Shown: positions 1 to 5,400, numbered from the stretch's first letter. The stretch is DNA of 5,400 nucleotides from Chloroflexota bacterium (GCA_003513015.1 DOTA01000532.1:1-5400); one strand, 5' to 3'. Program-made: numbers and translations. Notes: generated by a model not told the origin, from the letters alone.

Positions 1-9
1 GTAAAACGA

Positions 10-1260
10 TTATTCCTGAATGACGATTTCGCCGCGGCGCACGCCCCGCATCAGGATTAAGGCGAAGACCATAAAAATGGGTGCCGTCAACATAATGGAA
101 TTATAGTTGTTCCCACTAAACTGGATAATCAAGCCGTTGATGTTGGGTCCGGCAATCGCGGAAAGGGTGGAGAACAGGTAATACAAGCCGGTAAAGGTAC
201 CCACCCGCGCCAGATCAACCATATCGACCACCATCGGCAACGAATTGATGTTGATCAGCGCCCAGGAAATCCCCGCGCCCATCAAAAACAGACTGATGAC
301 GCGCACCGTACCCAAAACGGGGATCTTTGCCAATGGGGTAATGAGCGTCGCGGGAGACATGAAGTACATCCAGGCGATCAGGATTGACAACAAGACCAGC
401 CCGATAGAGATGCTCACCCGCCGCCCGATACGCGAACCGATGAACCCGGCCACCAACGCAAACAGCACGAAGAACAGCGAGAGATGACCCAACAGCCCGG
501 CGCCATCGGCTTCGCTTAAGCCCAGGTGCTTGACGGAATACAGTGTAAAAAAGGCTTCAATAGCGGTGTAGCCCAAAAACCAAAAGAAGATCGCTAGCAA
601 TAGGCGGATGGCACTTTTATCGGCATCTTGCATGACTTCTTTGAGGCTGGCGAGCATGCCGGGGGTTTCTTCGGGAGATTCAGCGTAATCTTTGGGTTCG
701 CGGATGAAGATAAAAACCAAAAGGGCCGATAAAATCACTAAAGCGGAACCCAACCAAAACGGGAAGGCTGGATTCAGTTTATAAAGGGCTGATCCTCCCA
801 AAAATGAGACAATCGCCCCCACCCCGCCCATAAAGTTGACAATCCCATTGGCCTGGGAGCGGTATTGCGAGGGGGTGATGTCGGGCATCAGGGCTACGAC
901 CGGGGTGCGCCACAGGGCCATGCTGAGCAGCAGGGTGCTGGTGCAAGCCACAAAGAGGGGCAAAACCGAAACTAACGGGATCACGCCAAAAGCCAGCGCG
1001 CCTAGCGGGGCCCCGATCAATATGAAGGGCATGCGCCGCCCAATGGGGGTACGCAGCTTATCGGACCAGGCGCCCACCGGGGGTTGAATCAGCAGCGCGG
1101 CGATGTTGTCGAGGGTCATGAAAAAGCCGATCCAGCCCGCGGCCAGCCCGAATTTTTCGGAGAGGAAGATGGGCACGAAGGCGTTGTAGATTCCCCAGAT
1201 AACGCTAACGCCGAAGAAACCGATGCCGAGCAGAAAGATTTTGCCGTAGTTGAATTTCAT
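10..1260 (-). CDS. MFS transporter, SLC45/GPH-like (12 TM)
   Basis: This is a 416-residue integral membrane protein of the major facilitator superfamily. About twelve hydrophobic segments are visible (roughly residues 8-30, 42-62, 78-98, 100-124, 140-158, 166-186, 219-240, 252-275, 283-301, 318-337, 352-378, 388-405), with a hydrophilic central loop at about 187-217. An MFS motif A lies between helices 2 and 3: G63, S66-D67, then T71-P-I-G74-R75-R76. A weaker copy (GSRIGRR, 275-281) lies in the second half. The motif followed by PFILIGA resembles SLC45/sucrose-type and GPH sugar-cation symporters, so a sugar or glycoside substrate is possible but not shown. The ATG is supported by GGAGG four bases upstream. 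It lies 45 bases after trmD on the same strand, so it is probably co-transcribed. The length is normal and there is no sign of damage. The MFS assignment is firm; the subfamily is tentative. Confidence 0.9.
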   Translation of the reverse strand: MKFNYGKIFLLGIGFFGVSVIWGIYNAFVPIFLSEKFGLAAGWIGFFMTLDNIAALLIQPPVGAWSDKLRTPIGRRMPFILIGAPLGALAFGVIPLVSVLPLFVACTSTLLLSMALWRTPVVALMPDITPSQYRSQANGIVNFMGGVGAIVSFLGGSALYKLNPAFPFWLGSALVILSALLVFIFIREPKDYAESPEETPGMLASLKEVMQDADKSAIRLLLAIFFWFLGYTAIEAFFTLYSVKHLGLSEADGAGLLGHLSLFFVLFALVAGFIGSRIGRRVSISIGLVLLSILIAWMYFMSPATLITPLAKIPVLGTVRVISLFLMGAGISWALININSLPMVVDMVDLARVGTFTGLYYLFSTLSAIAGPNINGLIIQFSGNNYNSIMLTAPIFMVFALILMRGVRRGEIVIQE

Positions 1261-1264
1261 GGGG

Positions 1265-1269
1265 CCTCC
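1265..1269 (-). promoter_or_regulatory. Shine-Dalgarno site of the MFS gene
   Basis: On the minus strand GGAGG stands four bases before the ATG at 1260. The spacing is a little short but usable. It fixes the start codon and contrasts with trmD upstream, which has no clear Shine-Dalgarno. No convincing promoter is visible in the 45 bases between trmD and this gene, which favours read-through from trmD. Confidence 0.7.
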
Positions 1270-1305
1270 GTAAAATGGAAAGTTTGGAGTGGGTATTGGG
1301 AAGCG

Positions 1306-2055
1306 CTATTCGCTCTCTGCTTCCTGTTGGTTTGCTTCTATTTTTGCTAAAAATTCGCGATCTTTTTTGGTTAATTCTGCTTTTTCGAACAGGTCGGGGC
1401 GGCGCTCACGCGTGCGCAGCAGGGATTGCTCGCGCCGCCAGCGCTCGACCAGGGCGTGATTGCCGGAGCGCAGGATTTCGGGGACTTCCCAGCCGCGGAA
1501 ATTGGCAGGGCGGGTATAGTGGGGATACTCCAGCAGGCTTTCGGCGTGAGAATCCTTCATGGGGGCCTCGGCATCCCCCAAAGCGCCGGGGAGCAGCCGG
1601 GTGATGGCGTCGATTAGCACCAGGGCGGGCAGTTCGCCCCCGGTCAGCACGTAATCGCCAATCGAGATTTCATCGGTGACGAGATGCCGGCGCACGCGCT
1701 CATCCAGGCCCTCGTAGCGCCCGGCTAAAAAGGCGATGCGGGGCTGTTCTGCCAACTCGCGGGCGATCTGTTGATTGAAAACGCGCCCCTGAGGGGTCAT
1801 CAAAATTACGGGGCAGGCAGGCGGTTTGCCGAGCACATCTTCCACCGCGGCAAAGATCGGTTCAACCTTCATCACCATGCCGCCGCCACCGCCGTAAGGT
1901 TCATCATCGGTAGTGTGATGCTTATCGGTAGCCCAATCGCGGATGTTGTGAATCTGATATTCAACCAATCCGGCTTCATGGGCGCGCTGGAGAATACTGG
2001 CTTGTAAATAGGGGAATAAAACTTCGGGGAGAACGGTGAAAATGTCGAAAAGCAT
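1306..2055 (-). CDS. trmD: tRNA (guanine37-N1)-methyltransferase
   Basis: TrmD uses S-adenosylmethionine to methylate G37 next to the anticodon of tRNAs reading CNN codons, which prevents +1 frameshifting; it is a cytosolic SPOUT-family homodimer. The 249-residue length is typical. Visible family blocks are [13 protein letters not shown] (51-63), [11 protein letters not shown] (85-95), [10 protein letters not shown] (112-121), [19 protein letters not shown] (131-149, the trefoil-knot SAM pocket), [10 protein letters not shown] (174-183), [10 protein letters not shown] (191-200) and [10 protein letters not shown] (206-215). R153 and D168 line up with the catalytic pair R154 and D169 of the E. 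coli enzyme. Next to D168 the usual Phe and Gly of the DSFxxG loop are His170 and Ser173, a mild departure. An in-frame TAG 12 bases upstream makes this the first possible ATG. The gene is not beside rpsP, rimM or rplS as in many bacteria; an MFS gene follows it instead. Confidence 0.97.
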   Translation of the reverse strand: MLFDIFTVLPEVLFPYLQASILQRAHEAGLVEYQIHNIRDWATDKHHTTDDEPYGGGGGMVMKVEPIFAAVEDVLGKPPACPVILMTPQGRVFNQQIARELAEQPRIAFLAGRYEGLDERVRRHLVTDEISIGDYVLTGGELPALVLIDAITRLLPGALGDAEAPMKDSHAESLLEYPHYTRPANFRGWEVPEILRSGNHALVERWRREQSLLRTRERRPDLFEKAELTKKDREFLAKIEANQQEAESE

Positions 2056-2061
2056 AGCTTC

Positions 2062-2090
2062 ATTCTAGCCGCGAGTGATATGCTTGGCAA
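2062..2090 (-). promoter_or_regulatory. trmD promoter, probably leaderless
   Basis: Read on the minus strand, TTGCCA (2085-2090) is the -35 box and TAGAAT (2062-2067) the -10 box, separated by 17 bases. Each matches the sigma-70/sigma-A consensus at five of six positions. Only six bases separate the -10 box from the trmD ATG at 2055, so a start site at the usual distance falls on or next to the A of the start codon. That predicts a leaderless mRNA, in keeping with the absence of a Shine-Dalgarno. The promoter is read from sequence; the start site is inferred. Confidence 0.65.
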
Positions 2091-2156
2091 GTAAATGGAA
2101 CCTTTTACGCACATGGCTCGTCAATGAGCGGCTGATGAAAGGCCAGTGAGCCTGTC

Positions 2157-2184
2157 TTGACGCAAAAATCAATCATGGTAAGAT
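2157..2184 (+). promoter_or_regulatory. TPR operon promoter, probably leaderless
   Basis: TTGACG (2157-2162) and TAAGAT (2179-2184) are 16 bases apart, and TG at 2176-2177 gives an extended -10 (TGGTAAGAT). The -10 hexamer itself matches consensus at four of six positions. Six bases separate it from the ATG at 2191, the same distance as in the divergent trmD promoter, so a leaderless transcript is again predicted. There is no clear Shine-Dalgarno before 2191. If translation began instead at the ATG at 2218, the mRNA would have a leader of about 27 bases. Confidence 0.55.
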
Positions 2185-2190
2185 GAAATT

Positions 2191-3429
2191 ATGTATTTAC
2201 GTGGTAGCAATTGGAACATGACTCGCAAGCGCCGCAAGCGCTCTAATCCCTGGCGGATTTTTACATTGGCGGCGTTGATTGGCAGTATGCTTTATATTAA
2301 TCAGGTGGTGTTGCCCAATACACCGCCTTTATTTGTACCGACACCCACGCCCACGCGCAGCCCGGAATCATTTGTGAATGAGGCTCAAGCCCTGTTTCAG
2401 GATGGCAAAATCAGCCAGGCAATTGATTCTTATAAAAATGCGATATTGTCGGACCCTGAAAACCCCTCCAATTTTGTTGAGTTGGCGCGTATTCAGATTT
2501 TGGCAGGATACTACGATGACGCTTTAGAGAATGCCGAACTGGCCTTGTTGCTTAACCCCGAAAATCCCCTGGCACATTCGATGCGCGCCTGGGCGTTGAA
2601 TTTTCTGGGTGATCCGCTTTTGGCGGAGGCTACCATCAAAAAAGCCCTGGAAATTGATGAAAATTATGGCATTGCCCATGCCATCTATGCGGAAATTTTG
2701 TTCGATAGTGGCAATGTTGAGCGCGGTGCCGAAGAATCGCGTATTGCCCTGGAGTTAGATCCTAACTCTTTGGAAGTCCGCCGGGCGCGCGGTTATATTC
2801 TCTACAACACCCAAAATTATGCAGAAGCTATCGACCAACTTGATGCAGCCATCGCCATCAACGACCGCATTCCAAGTTTGTATTTGCTCAAAGGTTACAG
2901 CCTCTATGCCATGGGCGAGTACGATCTGGCCGTGCAAGCTCTCAACCAGGCCGATTCCCTCAACCCCTCCAACTCCGAGCCAGATTTAGTGGCCTCGCGC
3001 ATTTATTTCACCGAAGGCGAGTATGCCAAAGCCTCCCAATATGCCCAACAGGCTGTAAACAACGAACCCACCAATGCCCGTTTGCGCGCCAATTGGGGCG
3101 TGATGCTCGCCAAAGATGGCAAGCCCGATCAGGCCATTGAACAATTGGCTTTAGCAATCCGGGGCGGCTTTGATGAGAATAACCAGATCATTGAGGGTTT
3201 GCCGTTGGATTATGATCTGCGCATCATCGAATACTACTCTACCTATGGATTGACTCTGGCACGCGCCGACCATTGCGGCGAGGCCGTACCCATCTTTCAA
3301 GCCATGCTCTCGGTGGTGCCGGATAATGAGATCGCTGTTTACAATGCCGAAGCCGGGTTAGAAATTTGCCAGCAAAATCTGGAAGCCCAAACGGCTCCGG
3401 CGGCCACGGAAGCCACTCCCACCCCCTGA
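2191..3429 (+). CDS. Membrane-anchored TPR protein (first paralogue)
   Basis: This is a 412-residue protein of unknown function. In order it has a basic N-terminus (TRKRRKR, 11-17), one membrane helix (about 21-41), a Pro/Thr linker (FVPTPTPTRSPESF, 48-61), a TPR solenoid (about 57-328), a C-terminal block (about 336-394) and a Pro/Thr/Ala tail. The TPR phase is regular: loop positions P89, P123, E157, P191, D225, P259 and P293 fall exactly every 34 residues, giving about eight repeats. By the positive-inside rule the solenoid lies outside the membrane. There is no lipobox cysteine, so the helix is probably an uncleaved anchor. The C-terminal block has LPL (337-339), YYSTYG (348-353), C362 and C393, all echoed in the next gene. 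ATG 2191 is the first in frame after a stop at 2179; ATG 2218 (residue 10) is a possible alternative. TPRs imply protein binding, perhaps scaffolding or envelope assembly; no partner is evident. Confidence 0.9.
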   Translation: MYLRGSNWNMTRKRRKRSNPWRIFTLAALIGSMLYINQVVLPNTPPLFVPTPTPTRSPESFVNEAQALFQDGKISQAIDSYKNAILSDPENPSNFVELARIQILAGYYDDALENAELALLLNPENPLAHSMRAWALNFLGDPLLAEATIKKALEIDENYGIAHAIYAEILFDSGNVERGAEESRIALELDPNSLEVRRARGYILYNTQNYAEAIDQLDAAIAINDRIPSLYLLKGYSLYAMGEYDLAVQALNQADSLNPSNSEPDLVASRIYFTEGEYAKASQYAQQAVNNEPTNARLRANWGVMLAKDGKPDQAIEQLALAIRGGFDENNQIIEGLPLDYDLRIIEYYSTYGLTLARADHCGEAVPIFQAMLSVVPDNEIAVYNAEAGLEICQQNLEAQTAPAATEATPTP

Positions 3430-3430
3430 T

Positions 3431-4825
3431 ATGAACCGCAACCTGACCGGAAAAAAGCCCACCTTTGCGAAAAGTGGGCCTAAAAGTAACATCTATCGCA
3501 TCTTGCTGTGGGTGGTGTTGATTGTTGCTCTAGGCTGGTTCGTTACCCAGGTGGGCATTGGCCCGGAACACCGCTTTCAACCCGCTTTTTTACCAACCCC
3601 AACCCCTACCCGCACGGCCGATTCTTATTTATTGGAAGCAGACGCTTACTTCAATTCCGGTGTAGTTTCGGATGTCGACAAAATTGACGCCATCGAATCT
3701 TACCAGCGCGCCCTGGAATTGGAACCCAATAACGCCCAGGCCTGGGCTGAACTCTCACGCTTGTTGAGCTATTCATCCAGTTTGTTGCCCACGCAGGGCG
3801 AAAAAATCGAGCGTATGAACCAGGCCCGAGCTGCTGCCGAACGCGCCATCGAACTAGCCCCCGATGATAGCACCGCTAACGCGGTTCAGGCCTTGGCTTT
3901 AGATTGGAGCGCCTCCGTGGCGCTCGACCCTGAACAAGCCGGCCGCTGGCTGGTGCAGGCTGAACAGGCCGCTGGCAAAGCCTTCAACGAAGACCCCCAA
4001 AACTACCTTGCTTTGGCCTATTACGCCGAAGTGTTGCTTGACCAGCAAAAATGGTCGCAAGCTGAACAGTACGCTCGCACCGCCGTCGAACTGGCACCTG
4101 GCGTGATGGATACGCACCGCGTTTACGCGACCGTGCTCGAAACTTTCGGCCAATACCGCGTGGCTATCGAGGAATACGAAAAAGCCGCGGCCATCAATCC
4201 CAACCTAACTTTACTGTACATCAACATTGGTCTCAATTACCGCACCCTGGCGGCTCGCTCCGAAAACGAGGATTCGGCCAAACTCATCTACGAGCAGGCT
4301 TTGGAATATTTCAGCAAAGCTGCCCAAATCAACGAAGCCAACGGCGTGCTCGATCCCCTGCCTTATATCGCTATCGCCAAAACTTACGCCCAAACCGGCG
4401 ACTTTTTTGCTGCCAGCCGCAACGCCCAAAAGGCGTTGAGCTTCAACTCCACCAACCCGGTCACCTATGGACAGTTGGGCGATATTTATCGCCGCGCCCG
4501 TAACTACGAAAGCGCCGTGCTGGTGCTCGAATGTGTGGTTAATGGCTGCACCCAAGAGCGCGCTCAGTTCATCGTCGATGACCTTGAACTGGGCATCGAT
4601 GTGCCCGGCCCGGTTGAAAAATTGCCCCTCACCAACGAAGAAGCCGGCTGGTATTACGCCATGTACGGCTCTGCGCTGGCCGCCCTCAGCCGCCCCAACG
4701 CCAATAATTGCACAGAGGCCCTGGCCGTGATGGATCAAGTCAGCGCTGCCTTCCCCGGAAATTCGTTGTTAATGGGGATTGTGGAAGAAAACCAATCGAT
4801 TTGCCGGATTATTTCGGAACCGTAG
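3431..4825 (+). CDS. Membrane-anchored TPR protein (second paralogue)
   Basis: This is a 464-residue paralogue of the preceding protein, function unknown. It has a basic N-terminus (K8-K9, K14, K18, R23), one membrane helix (about 22-42), the linker FLPTPTPTRTADSY (53-66), TPR-like repeats (about 62-370) and a C-terminal block with LPL (398-400), YYAMYG (408-413), C427 and C458. That cysteine pair has the same 31-residue spacing as in the first paralogue. Two further cysteines, C368 and C373, have no counterpart there. Repeat spacing is mixed: equivalent loop positions P99, P144, P189, P223, P257 and E302 are 45, 45, 34, 34 and 45 residues apart, so some units carry 11 extra residues. The ATG follows the upstream TGA by one base (TGATATG) and no good Shine-Dalgarno is visible, which suggests translation by coupling to the first gene. 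Predicted topology is the same: short cytoplasmic tail, bulk outside. Confidence 0.9.
   Translation: MNRNLTGKKPTFAKSGPKSNIYRILLWVVLIVALGWFVTQVGIGPEHRFQPAFLPTPTPTRTADSYLLEADAYFNSGVVSDVDKIDAIESYQRALELEPNNAQAWAELSRLLSYSSSLLPTQGEKIERMNQARAAAERAIELAPDDSTANAVQALALDWSASVALDPEQAGRWLVQAEQAAGKAFNEDPQNYLALAYYAEVLLDQQKWSQAEQYARTAVELAPGVMDTHRVYATVLETFGQYRVAIEEYEKAAAINPNLTLLYINIGLNYRTLAARSENEDSAKLIYEQALEYFSKAAQINEANGVLDPLPYIAIAKTYAQTGDFFAASRNAQKALSFNSTNPVTYGQLGDIYRRARNYESAVLVLECVVNGCTQERAQFIVDDLELGIDVPGPVEKLPLTNEEAGWYYAMYGSALAALSRPNANNCTEALAVMDQVSAAFPGNSLLMGIVEENQSICRIISEP
3451..3479 (-). terminator. Terminator-like hairpin antisense to second TPR gene
   Basis: On the minus strand GCCCAC pairs with GTGGGC, and the inner TTTT and AAAG extend the stem to about ten pairs (one U-G wobble) with a three-base loop. 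The stem is followed at once by six T. This is the form of an intrinsic terminator for transcription running leftward. On the plus strand the stem has a C-A mismatch or bulge and no T-run follows, so it should not stop the sense transcript. It lies inside codons about 9-17 of the second TPR gene and could be a chance product of the KKPTFAKSGP coding. Confidence 0.4.
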
Positions 4826-4862
4826 ATGATCCATTTGAGGGGGAAGAATTAACGGTTTGGTA

Positions 4863-4911
4863 CCTGGGGGTGATTCCGTTTTCGGGGGTTGGCAGCCACC
4901 CCCAAGCCAGG
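4863..4911 (+). terminator. GC-rich hairpin region, candidate terminator of TPR operon
   Basis: Two alternative stems share one C-rich arm. In the first, GGGGGTG (4866-4872) pairs with CACCCCC (4897-4903), with outer CCT/AGG support (4863-4865 with 4909-4911). In the second, GGGGG plus TGG (4884-4892) pairs with CCACCCCC (4896-4903) with one bulged T. The position, 38 bases after the second TPR stop and upstream of the groES promoter, suits a transcription terminator. Only a weak TTTGT follows, so an efficient intrinsic terminator is doubtful. Confidence 0.4.
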
Positions 4912-4975
4912 TTTGTGCCTCCCGCGATAATATCAGAATTTTGTAAGAATCCGTTAACTTTCAGCCCCGTGCCCC

Positions 4976-5004
4976 TTGACGCTATACCTAAATCTAGTTA
5001 TCAT
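4976..5004 (+). promoter_or_regulatory. groESL promoter (sigma-A type)
   Basis: TTGACG (4976-4981) and TATCAT (4999-5004) are separated by 17 bases; each matches the vegetative consensus at five of six positions. The expected start site, near 5011, lies just upstream of the CIRCE operator, so HrcA bound there would block initiation or escape. The resulting leader before groES is about 70 bases. This is the usual arrangement of HrcA-controlled chaperone operons. Confidence 0.8.
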
Positions 5005-5015
5005 TTGGCCTGCAT

Positions 5016-5042
5016 TTAGCACTCACTATTAATGAGTGCTAA
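5016..5042 (+). promoter_or_regulatory. CIRCE operator (HrcA binding site)
   Basis: A perfect inverted repeat TTAGCACTC-N9-GAGTGCTAA matches the CIRCE consensus at all 18 arm positions. CIRCE binds the repressor HrcA, which depends on GroEL for activity, so heat shock or unfolded protein load relieves repression of groESL. It lies between the promoter and the groES start. The hrcA gene itself is not in the window but should be elsewhere in the genome. Confidence 0.97.
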
Positions 5043-5068
5043 GAAATCCCCAAAATAAACCAAGTTTT

Positions 5069-5074
5069 AGGAGG
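5069..5074 (+). promoter_or_regulatory. Shine-Dalgarno site of groES
   Basis: AGGAGG lies seven bases before the groES ATG at 5082. This near-ideal site, unlike the leaderless-looking starts of trmD and the first TPR gene, shows that the organism uses Shine-Dalgarno initiation for highly expressed genes. Confidence 0.9.
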
Positions 5075-5081
5075 CATTCAT

Positions 5082-5369
5082 ATGGCACTCAAACCTCTCG
5101 GAGATCGTGTTATCGTGAAACCGATCGAACAAGATGATATCACGGCTGGCGGCATTATGTTACCCGACACCGCGAAAGAAAAACCCCAGGAAGGCAAAGT
5201 CGTGGCCCTGGGTACGGGCAAGACCGACGACAATGGCAAGAAAGTCCCCTTCGAAGTCAAGGTAGGCGACCGCGTGCTGATCAGCAAGTACGGCGGCACG
5301 GAGATCAAGATTGACGGCAAAGACTACCTCATCATGCGCGAGGACGACATCCTCGGCGTGATTGACTAA
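5082..5369 (+). CDS. groES: Co-chaperonin GroES (Cpn10)
   Basis: GroES is the heptameric lid that caps the GroEL ring and, with ATP, encloses folding substrate in the cytosol. The 95-residue length is standard. The N-terminus [14 protein letters not shown] begins the beta-barrel. The mobile loop at about 17-32 holds G23-G24-I25-M26-L27-P28, equivalent to the hydrophobic IVL tripeptide that contacts GroEL apical domains. [11 protein letters not shown] (37-47) and [12 protein letters not shown] (61-72) are typical barrel strands, and the end [15 protein letters not shown] is classical. All key features are present and nothing is unusual. The gene is under CIRCE control and is followed by groEL after 28 bases. 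Confidence 0.98.
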   Translation: MALKPLGDRVIVKPIEQDDITAGGIMLPDTAKEKPQEGKVVALGTGKTDDNGKKVPFEVKVGDRVLISKYGGTEIKIDGKDYLIMREDDILGVID

Positions 5370-5380
5370 CCGAACGATAA

Positions 5381-5388
5381 AGAAGGAG
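5381..5388 (+). promoter_or_regulatory. Shine-Dalgarno site of groEL
   Basis: AGAAGGAG stands nine bases before an ATG at 5398-5400, in the short gap after groES. Its strength and position mark the start of the next gene in the operon. Confidence 0.8.
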
Positions 5389-5397
5389 TAATTCACC

Positions 5398-5400
5398 ATG
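5398..5400 (+). CDS. groEL: Start codon of groEL (gene cut by window end)
   Basis: Only the ATG is inside the window, so no coding content can be checked. The identity rests on context: groES is almost always followed directly by groEL, the gap is 28 bases, and a strong ribosome binding site precedes the ATG. The product would be the 60-kDa chaperonin that works with the GroES encoded just upstream. Confidence 0.75.

Noticed and set aside
1275..1604. Plus-strand open frames opposite trmD, the longest about 109 codons
   Set aside because: The minus strand encodes a full-length, clearly conserved TrmD here. The opposite frames are rich in Arg, Gly and Ala and show no recognisable domain.
2115..2152. 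Small inverted repeats (GCTC-N6-GAGC and GGCTC-N28-GAGCC) between the divergent promoters
   Set aside because: Four- and five-base arms are expected by chance in this length of sequence, and no regulator gene is adjacent. They do not match a known operator.
4211..4738. A 175-codon open frame on the minus strand inside the second TPR gene
   Set aside because: It lies entirely antisense to a well-supported TPR gene, has no Shine-Dalgarno or family resemblance, and follows from the codon bias of the sense strand.
4849..4957. Inverted repeat TTAACGG (4849-4855) and CCGTTAA (4951-4957)
   Set aside because: The arms are only seven bases and are about 95 bases apart, spanning the stronger G/C hairpins. 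There is no sign of a function.
4926..4970. AT-rich stretch (GATAATATC and following) as a second groES promoter
   Set aside because: No -35 box sits at suitable spacing from the -10-like sequence, while the promoter at 4976-5004 is much better and correctly placed for CIRCE.
4826..5019. Plus-strand open frame (about 103 codons from 4708) running through the intergenic region
   Set aside because: Its first part overlaps the second TPR gene in another frame. The rest covers hairpins and the groES promoter, and the translation has no domain-like character.

Overview
The window looks like chromosomal DNA from a Chloroflexota bacterium, most likely of the Anaerolineae type. Three things suggest this. 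There is moderate GC content. There is a HrcA/CIRCE-controlled groES-groEL operon. There are membrane-anchored TPR proteins with Pro/Thr linkers (PTPTPTR), which are frequent in exported proteins of that group. The taxonomic call is an inference from style, not from a marker gene.

Layout. On the minus strand, trmD (1306-2055) is followed 45 bases downstream by a 12-helix MFS transporter (10-1260), probably in one transcript. A 135-base divergent intergenic region (2056-2190) separates trmD from a plus-strand pair of TPR genes (2191-3429 and 3431-4825). The two TPR genes are one base apart and are paralogues. A GC-rich, hairpin-forming intergenic region (4826-5081) then carries a sigma-A-type promoter and a perfect CIRCE operator. 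These drive groES (5082-5369), and the groEL start codon is the last three bases of the window.

How the parts fit. trmD (tRNA m1G37 methylation) and groESL (protein folding) are housekeeping genes. The MFS protein resembles the SLC45/GPH sugar-cation symporter branch, but its substrate cannot be read from sequence. The two TPR proteins are the least understood part. Each has a basic N-terminus, one membrane helix, a Pro/Thr linker, a TPR solenoid predicted to lie outside the membrane, and a shared C-terminal block with two cysteines exactly 31 residues apart. Their function is unknown, and they could act as a pair.

The most notable non-coding signals are three. Both divergent genes have a promoter whose -10 box ends six bases before the ATG, which predicts leaderless mRNAs. 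A terminator-like hairpin plus T-run lies on the minus strand, antisense to the start of the second TPR gene. Two mutually exclusive hairpins lie after the second TPR gene. I see no mobile element, CRISPR array, tRNA or rRNA.
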